A stretch of DNA of 64,000 nt from Cryptomeria japonica (taxonomy: Eukaryota; Streptophyta; Pinopsida; Cupressales; Cupressaceae), in contig NC_081412.1 in the NCBI RefSeq assembly GCF_030272615.1, positions 141,652,747 through 141,716,746 on the forward strand, given 5' to 3'. Below the pieces are notes generated by a model, which saw only the letters and a list, made by a program, of their open reading frames with translations, was not told where the DNA came from and did no database searches. This document shows, in pieces, positions 24,559 through 34,431 of this stretch. The translations under genes and the position numbers were made by a program. How positions within the stretch are numbered: position 1 is the stretch's first letter; each line of letters opens with the position of its first letter.

Positions 24559-25118
24559 TATATATTTTTAAAAAAAATAAATTAAAAAGAAAAAGGGGGG
24601 AGAATATGTTAGGGTCCTCGCGGACAGCTTTGTGTGTACGCACAGTGGAGGGCCGCGTGGCGCCCACTGTGTGCACACACAGTGGAGCCGCTTTCGGCTC
24701 CCACTGTGTGGGCACATAGTGGATGACCACGGCCGCCACTGTGTGGCCACACAGTGGGGAGCCACTAGCGGCGCCCACTGTGTGGGCACACAGTGGTGCC
24801 GCAGCGCCCACTGTGCGCTCACATAGTGGCGCACAGCTCTCTCCCGCCTTCAATCTCCCGTGACCTGCACAAAAAAAGATTTCATGGCCGCCAAGGGTTT
24901 CGGCCCAACAAGTTAATTCCCTATTAAAAAAATATATATGGATTAAACCCTAGCCCGGATGGGGCTAGGGCAATTTGGTTTTAAAAATCAATATGTTATT
25001 AGTTTAGATAATATATATGTGAGAAATTAGAACCCTAATTAGGGTTGGGGGAAAAATGGATTAAATTTAGGAGGTTAAAATGGTTTTTGAATTAGAATTA
25101 AAATATTTAACATATATG

Positions 25119-25154
<36 letters not shown>

Positions 25155-25629
25155 CCATATATATATATATATGGGTATATATATATGTATATATATGAAT
25201 TTTGATCATAATTTTGGGTAAGTATTTAAATTATAAATATATATATATATATATATATGTATATACATATATATATATATAACCCTGATTGTTATTTGGA
25301 ATAAATAATAAAGAGAAATTTATAAATGGTTGATTAGGCTACATAGACATATTGGAGGTTAAATTAAATTTCCCCACCTATTTCCTTTAGCTTGATTAAT
25401 TTAATAAACCTAATGACTAGGTATCTCTTGGAGATAGAATTATACCAGTTAGTTTTTCCGCAATTAAAATTAAACAATTTTATCGATGCTTAGTTCGTTT
25501 CAGAATTAGCTCGAATTTAATAATGGAAATTTCATTAATGCTTGTCGCGAGAGTGAACTTGTTAATTAAATTAGTATGTTTTAAAAAAAAAAATTTGTTC
25601 CGTTTTTGCCCTAAATTTTGGGCATGACA
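21835..25629 (+). repeat. 5' LTR of element 3
   Basis: It starts TGTGAGGCCTCACC and ends GGGCATGACA. Length is 3,795 bp. It contains TA microsatellites (near 24320-24352, 24529-24560, 25125-25150), a GC-rich palindrome array (24629-24829) and runs of A. Short open frames inside are not credible genes, since the same ones recur in the 3' LTR because the LTRs are duplicates. Confidence 0.95.
24629..24829. repeat. Array of CCACTGTGTG/CACACAGTGG palindromes in 5' LTR
   Basis: Six hairpin-forming units of about 22 bp (CCACTGTGTG-xx-CACACAGTGG and variants, first one partial) are separated by GC-rich spacers of about 12-18 bp, some of which are palindromic themselves (AGCCGctttCGGCT). It is strikingly GC-rich inside an AT-rich LTR. 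Confidence 0.9.
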
Positions 25630-25632
25630 TTT

Positions 25633-25644
25633 TGGTATCAGAGC
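25633..25644 (+). other. Primer binding site of element 3
   Basis: TGGTATCAGAGC lies three bases after the LTR end. This word is complementary to the 3' end of plant initiator Met tRNA and is the usual PBS for many plant LTR elements. Confidence 0.9.
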
Positions 25645-25764
25645 AAGGTTTCCACATAGGAGCCTTACTCACTTGCGTTTCGCCTTGGAATATTTAAAAT
25701 TATTTTGTTAAATGAAATTTTGAGTTTAATTGAATTTAATTATAAAAGAAATTAATTAATTGTT

Positions 25765-27060
25765 TTGTCTTATTTTCCTCTTAGGATACCTCCGTTGACG
25801 CGACAAGCTTGGAAGCGCGGATGGGGTCCTAGACGAGTGCGCATAGCACGTGATGAGGTAGAGAGGGAGGCATCGGTTCTAGAGGAGAACCCAGGAGCAC
25901 CTCCCGAACAGACAAATGAACCTAACCGTGACATTTTAGCAGCCATTCAGAATCTTATTGGCATTGTTCAGGAAAGGATCCCAGCAGAGAACCCTCAGGT
26001 TAGGAGTCATGACTCTGGGAGTCATAGATCTGTTGATAGAGAACAAAGCAGGAGCCCAGCTCCAATTCCTGTAGAGAGTCAGGGTGGTAATGAGCCAGAG
26101 TCAGTGCATATGCCAGGACCACCTCCTGCGGTGGAACCAGTTTATTTTGAGAGAGGACGTCGAGATCCAGGGGATCTCATCAAGGTGGTCATGCGCCTCC
26201 AACCACCATCCTTCGGAGGTTCTACAGACGGAGTAGAGGCCGAGGCATGGCTTCTGAGTCTTGAGAGGTGCTTTGCGTTGCGTTCATATGAGAGCAACTT
26301 GAAAGCACGTGTTGCAGTTCATCTTCTGAGAGGGACAGCCTCCACCTGGTGGAGACAGGAAGAGTACAAATGCGGATTAGTTCCTGATACACTCACTTGG
26401 GAGATATTCACAGAGAGGTTCCGTGAGAGGTACCTATCAGAGCACTTTAGGCAGCGTCGTATAGACGAATTTCATGATCTCCAACAAAAAGGCTTGTCAG
26501 TAACCCAGTATGAGAGTAAATTTTTTGAGTTGTTGCCATATGTAGATTATCTAAAGGATGAGAAACTTCTTGTAAACCGCTTCATCTGGGGATTGAATGT
26601 CGGTATAGCTGGGCCTGTTAGGATGTCTGCCCCAGAGAGCCTTCGGGTTGCTGTAGAGAAGGCACTAATTGCCAAGGAAATTCAGGTTAGACCACAGGAC
26701 AATAGGGATCGGTTTCAGAACCGAAATCCCGCACCTCAGACTTATGGATTCTAGAAACCACATTGGAAAGGGAACAACTGAAATTCTCAGGGGTTCTCCA
26801 AACCCCCTCCACCACAACAGACACCACGAAACCAGAAACAGAAGCCTCCATAGTATCAGTAGGGCTCCAAGCCCAAGCAGTGGCAGACTCAGGGACAAAA
26901 ACGTGATCAGAGAGCACAGGGGCAGTACACACAGCCGGCGGGGACTCAGCAGTCCTCCAGGGGTGGGTACAGCGGATCCAGTAGGTCAGGAGGTCAGGCT
27001 TTTTCTAGGCCTTAGGGTGCCCAGTTCCAGGCACGGGGTGCTTGCTTTACATGTGGAGCC
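25765..27060 (+). pseudogene. gag of element 3
   Basis: Frame 1 opens upstream without an ATG (the first codon of the open stretch is TTG at 25765). The likely original start is an ATA at 25786 before CCTCCG, where sister families begin MPP; this is inference. The gag domain is clear: LQPPSFGGSTDGVEAEAW, RGTASTWWRQEEYKC, ERFRERYLSEHFRQRRIDEF. After TAG at 26752 the same frame continues through a Gln/Pro-rich stretch with further stops at 26779 (TGA), 26851, 26860 and 27013 (TAG). It reaches the zinc knuckle CFTCGAMGHMARDC just before 27100. There is no frameshift. Gag would package the RNA; this copy makes only a truncated product. Confidence 0.88.
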
Positions 27061-27687
27061 ATGGGGCATATGGCGAGGGATTGCCCTCAAGGGCAGGTAG
27101 CAGGGAGTCAGCAAATGGCCGCTTCAGAACCGATAGTTGGTGATATGGGTAGGTCCCATAGAGTATTCGCAGCGGTTGACAACCGCCAGGTTGATCATCA
27201 GGCCACGGTTATCGAATCTTCAGGTATAATCAGAGATAACAATGTATCTATTTTGTTTGATTCAGGAGCTACTGACTCTTTTATATCTCCATCGGTTGTG
27301 GAGCGTTGCGGGCTAGTGGCAACTAGGCAGGGTGTCAGTTGGGAAGTGGAATTAGCTTCAGGGGCTAGAGTGTCAGTGGAATCAGAGGTTAGGGCATGTC
27401 AGCTACAGATTGGCAAGACCACCACTTTAGTAGACCTTAGAGTGACTCCACTTGGATCTTACGGAATCGTACTTGGCATGGATTGGCTTTATGCTCACAG
27501 AGCCAAGATGGATTGCCGCCTGAAAAGGATCGAGTGTGAGGATGATCATGGTTCACCCATAGTCATCACCGGGATTCAGAGGCCCGTGTCTCTTCGTATG
27601 ATCTCCACAATGCAACTTAAGCGGAGCATGCGGAAGGGATGTCAGCTTTTTGCTATCACTATCAGTGACAGAGAGGAAGAGGAGTAA
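27061..27687 (+). pseudogene. Protease of element 3
   Basis: It continues in frame from the zinc knuckle (GHMARDCPQG). The retropepsin core ILFDSGATDSFISPSVVERC has the catalytic DSGA, and the partner flap/GMDW motif (GIVLGMDWLYAHRAKMDC) follows at normal distance. It ends at a TAA (27685) in an acidic linker (SDREEEE), after which RT continues in the same frame. The domain looks catalytically complete. Confidence 0.88.
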
Positions 27688-28470
27688 AAAGAAACATCAC
27701 TCGATGACCATCCTATCCTTAAGGGATATTCAGATGTATTTCCTTTAGAACTACCGGGAATGCCTCCCCGCAGAGAGATTGATTTTCATATAGACCTAGT
27801 ACCAGGAGCCAAGCCAGTTTCCAGAGCACCTTATAGAATGACCACAAATGAGCTTAATGAACTTAAAATTCAGCTTGAGGAACTTCTTGAGAAGGGTCAT
27901 ATCCGTCCTAGCGTATCCCCGTGGGGTGCACTAGTCATCTTCGTTAAGAAGAACGATGGATCTCTCCGATTGTGTATGGATTATCGGCAGCTAAATAAAG
28001 TAACCATCAAGAACCGATATCCTTTGCCCAAGATTGATGATTTATTTGACCAGCTTCAGGGTGCCAAAGTCTTTTCCAAAATAGATCTGAAGTCAGGATA
28101 CCATCAGTTGAGAATAGTGGAAAGTGATATCCACAAGACCGCATTTCACACTAGATATGGTCACTATGAGTTTACCGTAGTCCCCTTTGGACTTACGAAT
28201 GCCCCAGCAGTTTTTATGAGCCTCATGAATGGGGTGTTCCGTACCTTTCTGGACCGTTTTGTTATTGTGTTCCTCGATGATATACTAATATATTCTCGGA
28301 ATGAGAAGGAGCATGAGGAGCACCTAAAACAGGTATTGCAGTGTTTGCGGGATAACCAGTTGTTTGGCAGCCTATCAAAGTGTGCTTTCTTTTGATCTGA
28401 GGTCAAGTACCTTGGACACGTTATTTCCGGTGATGGGATCTCAGTTGACCCATCAAAGATTAGGGCTATT
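27688..28470 (+). pseudogene. Reverse transcriptase of element 3
   Basis: Frame 1: [20 protein letters not shown], then [73 protein letters not shown] and the catalytic box [15 protein letters not shown] at 28393-28395 interrupts the thumb, where the context (SKCAFF[15 protein letters not shown]) shows a Trp codon is expected. The frame resumes immediately. All palm motifs are kept. Confidence 0.9.
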
Positions 28471-30021
28471 ATGGATTGGCCAGCGCCTACCAGTGTGACA
28501 GAGGTCAGAAGTTTCATGGGTTTAGCAGGTTATTACCGATGTTTTGTCGAGGGTTTCTCTAGAGTCGCACACCCTATTACCTCTCTTCAGCGTAAAGGGA
28601 AGAAATTTGAGTGGACAGAGAAGTGCGAGAAGGCCTTTCAGGAACTCAAGAAGGCACTTACTAGCGCTCCTATCCTTGTTGTACCAGATCCTTCAGCTAA
28701 CTTCATGGTCTGTACAGATGCTTCCTTAGAGGGTTTAGGGGCAGTTCTTATGCAGGGTGGTAGGGCCATAGCTTTCGAGTCTAGGAAACTTAAGACTCAT
28801 GAACTTAATTATCCCACTCACGACCTTGAGCTTGCAGCAGTAGTGCATGCACTTGTGAGGTGGAGACACTTCCTTTTAGGACATCACTTCGAGTTGCATT
28901 CAGATCATCAGAGTCTTCAGTACATCTTCACTCAGCCAAACCTTAATGCACATCAGAGGAGATGGATGGAGTTCTTGTGCGAATATGATTTTGATGTTCA
29001 CTACATCAAAGGAAAGGAAAATGTAGTTGCAGATGCCTTGAGTAGGAGACGTCACGAGGTTTACACCATATCCATGGGCACAAACTTGAGAGACTGTATA
29101 CTTCGGCACTTGTCAGAGGATGGATGGTATGCAGAGGTTTGTCAGGTATTACGTTCTCAGGTTACTCTAGAAGGGAAATATGTGGATTATTCTTTGGAGT
29201 CCGATGGACTGTTACGCCACAGAGGGCGCATTTATGTACCTTCCTCCGGAGGGTTGCGAGAGTTCATTGTCTCGGAAGCTCATACAGCTCCTTATGCAGC
29301 GCATCCCAGGGTTAAGAAGTTGCATGCTAACTTGAGGCAGTTGTATCATTGGCCGGGAATGCAGCAGCTCATTGCTGAGATAGTAGCTCAGTGTCTCGAG
29401 TGTCAAAGGGTAAAGGCGGAGCACCGCCATCCAGGTGGGTTGCTTCAGTCTCATGCTATACCAGAGTGGAAGTGGGATACTATATCCATGGATTTCATCA
29501 TTGGTCTCCCTATGTCTTCTCGTCGCCATGATGCTATCTTGGTGACAGTTGACAAGTTGACCAAAGTAGCTCACTTTTCACCAGTTCGTACTACATTCAC
29601 AGCTCCAGCAATAGCACAGGTGTTCTTGCGAGACATTGTTAGGCTTCATGGCGTACCCCGCAAGATTATTTTTGACAGGGATTCTCTTTTCACTTCTACC
29701 TTTTGGAAGTCATTACAGGCAGCTATGGGCACAAAGCTCAATTTCAGTACAGCCTATCACCCGAAAACAAATGGTCAGACAGAGAGGGTCAATCAGGTGT
29801 TAGAGGATATGCTTCATATGTACGTCATGGATCATCAGACCCGGTGGGAGGAGTATCTTCCCTTAGTGGAGTTTGCCTATAACAATGGGCATCACACTTC
29901 CTTGGGAATGCCACCCTACCAGGCATTATACGGCAGGCCTTGCAGGACGCCCTTGAGTTGGGATCGCATAGAGGATAGAGTTGCTATTGGTCCTGAGTTA
30001 GTTCGGGATATGGAACAGTAG
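28471..30021 (+). pseudogene. RT thumb, RNase H and integrase of element 3
   Basis: A 516-residue open piece in the gag-pol frame. It has [18 protein letters not shown] (thumb); RNase H with [18 protein letters not shown] (Asp), [17 protein letters not shown] (Glu), ELHSDHQSL (Asp) and [10 protein letters not shown] (Asp); then the integrase HHCC finger ([34 protein letters not shown]) and DDE core: [26 protein letters not shown] and [15 protein letters not shown]. It ends at TAG 30019, inside the integrase C-terminal part. Catalytic residues of both enzymes are present. Confidence 0.92.
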
Positions 30022-30552
30022 GTGGATTTGATTAGGCAGCGTCTCAGAGAGGCTCAAGATAGATAGAAGAAGTATGTCGATGCAAAGAGGATAGATCGTA
30101 GTTACTTGGTTGGAGACAGAGTTTTCTTGAGAGTGCGACCGCATAAGAGTCCAATCCATTACGGAAAGAGTTCTAAGCTCGCACCTCACTTTGTAGGACC
30201 TTTTGAGATTCTGGAGAGGATAGGCCCAGTTGCCTACCATTTAGCTTTGCCACCTAGCCTGTCACGCATCCACGATGTGTTTCATGTTTCAGTTTTGAGA
30301 AAATATATCTATGATGAGTCTCACCTTTTAGATTGGGATGCCTTGTAGGTGTAGTCGGACGGGCAGCTAGCTTTGGAGCCCATTTGCATTTTGGCACGCC
30401 GGACATTGGCCCTTCGAGGTCGAGAGCTGGACCAGGTTAGGGTCCAGTGGGATTGTTATGATGAAGTTACGGCTTCATTGGAGGATGCAGCACGTATGAC
30501 ATCAGAGTACCCTCACCTCTTTGATGAACTCCAGGAGGAAGTTCATGCCTAG
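30022..30552 (+). pseudogene. Integrase C-terminus and terminal domain of element 3
   Basis: Same frame, with TAG at 30064, 30346 and 30352. It contains VGDRVFLRVRPHKSPIHYGK, LAPHFVGPFEILERIGPVAY (GPF module) and LPPSLSRIHDVFHVSVLRKY. The last part (EPICILARRTLALRGREL, then VQWDCYDEVTASLED and SEYPHLFDEL) resembles the chromodomain-like tail of Tekay/Del-type elements. The true stop is TAG 30550-30552, overlapping the polypurine tract. Confidence 0.8.
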
Positions 30553-30562
30553 AGGGGGAGGA
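30551..30562 (+). other. Polypurine tract of element 3
   Basis: AGAGGGGGAGGA lies immediately before the 3' LTR (TGTGAGG at 30563). It overlaps the final gag-pol stop codon. Confidence 0.9.
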
Positions 30563-33051
30563 TGTGAGGCCTCACCTCGACTCAGTCTGACATTCAGTGG
30601 ATTTTATATTTTAGATTATTATGGATACTTTATTTTGATGCATTTTGAGACTTAGAACTTATATGATTTCAGGATTTGGATAACATTTCTATGATTTGAT
30701 GATTTACTTACATGCTTTATGAGATAGAACACTACATGATTATTAGATAGAATGATATTGCAATGATAGATGTCATTATTGAATTTGCAGGACTTTACTC
30801 TGAATATAGAACTATGATGTATGTTTAGTTTATGTGAATTGGGATGAAAATTGCTTATGTGAAATTGTTTGATAAAAGATGTATTCAATTTGTGCAGATG
30901 AAAATTGTATGCAAGTAATGATGTGTATTGTTATATTATTGAATTATATTATATATGGATATTTGGAAGTACTAATGTGTAAATTGAGATGCGTAGGAAA
31001 TTTACCATGTGACCATGGAAAATTACGGAGAATCAAACCTAGACTTATGTACGTTCGTAAAGCCAGGGTTTGTCTATTTGGAGAGACAACACCCCGTTTG
31101 TGTTGTATTTTATTCGTAACAGTATATGTTGCATGAGTGTTAACTGTTATTTAATTTTATTGTGTAAAAGCCTCAAGAGACAATTTCATGTTTTATTTTT
31201 GTAAAAGTGTTTTATTTGTGTCACTTGACATGTGTGTATTTAAATTTAAATGTTTTATTTTGTCTCTTGGTGGGAAAGTGTTTAATTATAGTTTTCTTAA
31301 TAAATTAATGTGTTGTCATAAATACTTTGGGAATATAATATTTGGAGTGGTCAACTTATGTTTGACCCGAAAATAAACTTCAGAGGGGTTTAAAATGGGT
31401 TAAATGAACGCCTAGGGGTAGTTTAATAGGGTTTCCTAAAGCCCATAAGGTATACCTAGGGGTTAGGGGTAATTTTAGGCAAGTTTCTACTTTATAATGA
31501 TCTTTTTAACGCTTTAAAAATTGGTTTTTTTGAGTTGAGCGAAAATTGAAAATTGAAGTTAAATCAAATCTAGATTTTTCCTTTTGGAAGGAGAGTCTTT
31601 TTGCATTTTGCTTTCTTTCTTCTTTTTGTTTTTTTTTAGAATCCTGTGAGAACTTAGAGAGTGAGCTTCTTAAAGAAGATTTTTGGGAATAGCAGGGTAA
31701 TCACCCACTCTCCATTTTTGGAGACAGAAGAAAATTTGGAAAGAAAATAATGTTATCGAATAGAGAAATTGAATAAGGGTAGAAGGAAAAAGATTTGTGG
31801 ATTGGGCAGCTCTTCATCAGATATCATAATAACCTTTAGGCAGATTAATGTTGGTTTCAATTATTATTTGTAATGTCTTCTTCTTGTTTATGTATGAAAT
31901 TTGTTTGTATAAGAAATCTGTGTTCTTGAAAGTTATGTTTGAAAAACTCTTGGTATTTTTGCTTTATAAAAATGTTGTGTTTTGGGATTTTTCTCAAGAT
32001 CTCTTACTCTTGGGAGAGAAGAGGATCTTGAGGGTGGTAGCAGTGACAGCCCTCGAGTGAGAGACTCTCTTTTGAGAGCGATCACAAGGGATCTTTGTGT
32101 GACCCTTGCTGCATGGCCTGTTTGTGCAATGGGGGTCATAAGGAGGGATAAAAGGCTAGAATGCCTTTGGGGGGCATAAGGAATAAAGGGTTGAGATTCT
32201 TGATATTTTTATTGTGCCATGAGGTGGCTTCTTGTTTATTTCATACTTGCAGTTCTCCTCAGGGTATTGGTCCACTACCACCCTTTGAAAATGTTCATCA
32301 CTAGAGTGTGGTGCTGTGAAAGCCAAGTTGGGAATGTGTCTGAAAAGAATCTGTATGCAATGCTTTCTATGTGTTTGTCTGTTTGTTACCTGTCTAGGAA
32401 TTGGTTCTCCGAGCTCGGGGGTGGCTACCAGTTAGCCTAGGCTGGGAGGTGAGCACTCTGTGGTCATATTTGTGTTTTCTATTATGCAGGAAAATCAGAG
32501 GAAAGAGAATAGGAACCATGAAAAGACATTGAAGATTATTATGGAAGATACTTAAATTCAGTTGCAGATGTTTGTTTAAAGTTGTTATAGAAATATGCCT
32601 CATTCATAGTAAAGAGAAGCAAGTTGTAATTTGTGAAAGTAGACTTGAAGTTTTATTGTTGTGACTATTCAGAGAAATATCTTGTAAATTGGTAGAATAT
32701 CTTAGAGTTGTTTTAAAAAAAAAAAAAAAAAAGCTTGTTTATTTCTACTTCCGGTTGATGGTAAAATTTAAAGTTATTTTGTGTTGCATGCAAAAGCTTC
32801 TTGTGTTTTAGAAAGAAATAAAGGAATAGATTTCAATTAAATTTTGTCTGTATTTTTACTTGTGGCAAAATAGAAGTTTATTTATGCTAAAAGATTTTAA
32901 GTAATTTAATGGAAAAAGATGTTTTATGTAAATATTTTATTAGAAAAAAATAAAAAATCAATGAAATTCTTTTTATTCCAGAAAAGTATATTGTATCTTT
33001 TTAAAAAGTATTCTAAATTATTTTTTTTAGTTATCATTGATTTAAAAGGCT

Positions 33052-33089
<38 letters not shown>

Positions 33090-34021
33090 CTGATTAAACT
33101 TAATGTTTTTCCCTTTATTATAATAGTTTTAAAAAAAAAAATTCGCATGTAAATCTCTTTTAAAAAAAAATATATATATATTCATATTGAAATATTTTCA
33201 CCATTTTTAACTCTGGATATAAATTTATATAAATATAAATATATTTATATATATATATAAAAATTTATATTTATATATATATATATATATATATTTTTAT
33301 ATATTATATATTTAAAAAAAAAAAATTAAAAAAAAAAGGGGGGGAGAATGTGTTAGGGTCCTCGCGGACTCCACTGTGTGTACGCACAGTGGAGGGCCGC
33401 GTGGCGCCCACTGTGTGCACACACAGTGGAGCCGCTTTCGGCTCCCACTGTGTGGGCACACAGTGGATGGCCACGGCCGCCACTGTGTGGCCACACAATG
33501 GGGAGCCGCTAGCGATGCCCACTGTGTGGGCACACAGTGGTGCCACAGCGCCCACTGTGTGGGCACACAGTGGTGCCGCAGCGCCCACTGTGCGCTCACA
33601 CAGTGGCGCACGGCTCTCTCCCGCCTTCAATCTCCCGTGACCTGCACAAAAAAAGATTTCATGGCTGCCAAGGGTTTCGGCCCAGCAAGTTAATTCCCTG
33701 TAAAAAAAAAATATATGGATTAAACCCTAGCCCGGATGGGGCTAGGGCAATTTGGTTTTAAAAATAAATATGTTATTAGTTTAGATAATATATATGTGAG
33801 AAATTAGAACCCTAATTAGGGTTGGGGGAAAAATGGATTAAATTTAGGAGGTTAAAATGGTTTTTGAATTAGAATTAAAATATTTAACATATATGTAAAA
33901 TATATATATATATGTATCCATATATATATATATGGATATATATATATATGTATATATATGAATTTTGATCATAATTTTGGGTAAGTATTTAAATTATAAA
34001 TATATATATATATATGTATAT

Positions 34022-34079
<58 letters not shown>

Positions 34080-34426
34080 CCCTGATTGTTATTTGGAATA
34101 AATAATAAAGAGAAATTTATAAATGGTTGATTAGGCTACATAGACATATTGGAGGTTAAATTAAATTTCCCCACCTATTTCCTTTAGCTTGATTAATTTA
34201 ATAAACCTAATGACTAGGTATCTCTTGGAGATAGAATTATACCAGTTAGTTTTTCCGCAATTAAAATTAAACAATTTTATCGATGCTTAGTTCGTTTCAG
34301 AATTAGCTCGAATTTAATAATGGAAATTTCATTAACGCTTGTCGCGAGAGTGAACTTGTTAATTAAATTAGTATGTTTTAAAAAAAAAAATTTGTTCCAT
34401 TTTTGCCCTAAATTTTGGGCATGACA
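30563..34426 (+). repeat. 3' LTR of element 3
   Basis: Nearly identical to 21835-25629; length 3,864 bp. Differences are scattered substitutions (about two dozen in the first 2.5 kb by eye), TA-repeat lengths, and one extra palindrome unit. It is followed by the TAATA duplication. Confidence 0.95.
33371..33606. repeat. Array of CCACTGTGTG/CACACAGTGG palindromes in 3' LTR
   Basis: Seven hairpin units against six in the 5' LTR. The extra one is a repeat of the CCCACTGTGTGGGCACACAG unit with its GTGCCGCAGCG spacer. The first unit, degenerate in the 5' LTR, is perfect here. Confidence 0.9.
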
Positions 34427-34431
34427 TAATA

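Larger units (their letters stand above)
21835..34426 (+). mobile_element. Complete Ty3/gypsy chromovirus-like retrotransposon (element 3)
   Basis: A full element of 12.6 kb: 5' LTR 21835-25629, PBS, gag-pol, polypurine tract, 3' LTR 30563-34426. It is flanked by the 5-bp target duplication TAATA (21830-21834 and 34427-34431). Protein order gag-PR-RT-RNH-IN is Ty3/gypsy. Very long LTRs, iMet-type PBS and the C-terminal region after integrase suggest the Tekay/Del group of chromoviruses; this last point is an inference. The LTRs are about 98-99% alike by eye apart from microsatellite length, so insertion is fairly recent. The coding frame has 11 stops and no frameshift. Confidence 0.95.

Noticed and set aside
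24551-24853. Open frames on both strands across the palindrome array (also 33304-33761)
   Set aside because: The palindromic units keep frames open on both strands by repetition alone. The translated Cys/His-rich repeats are an artefact of CACTGTGTG words, not zinc-finger genes.
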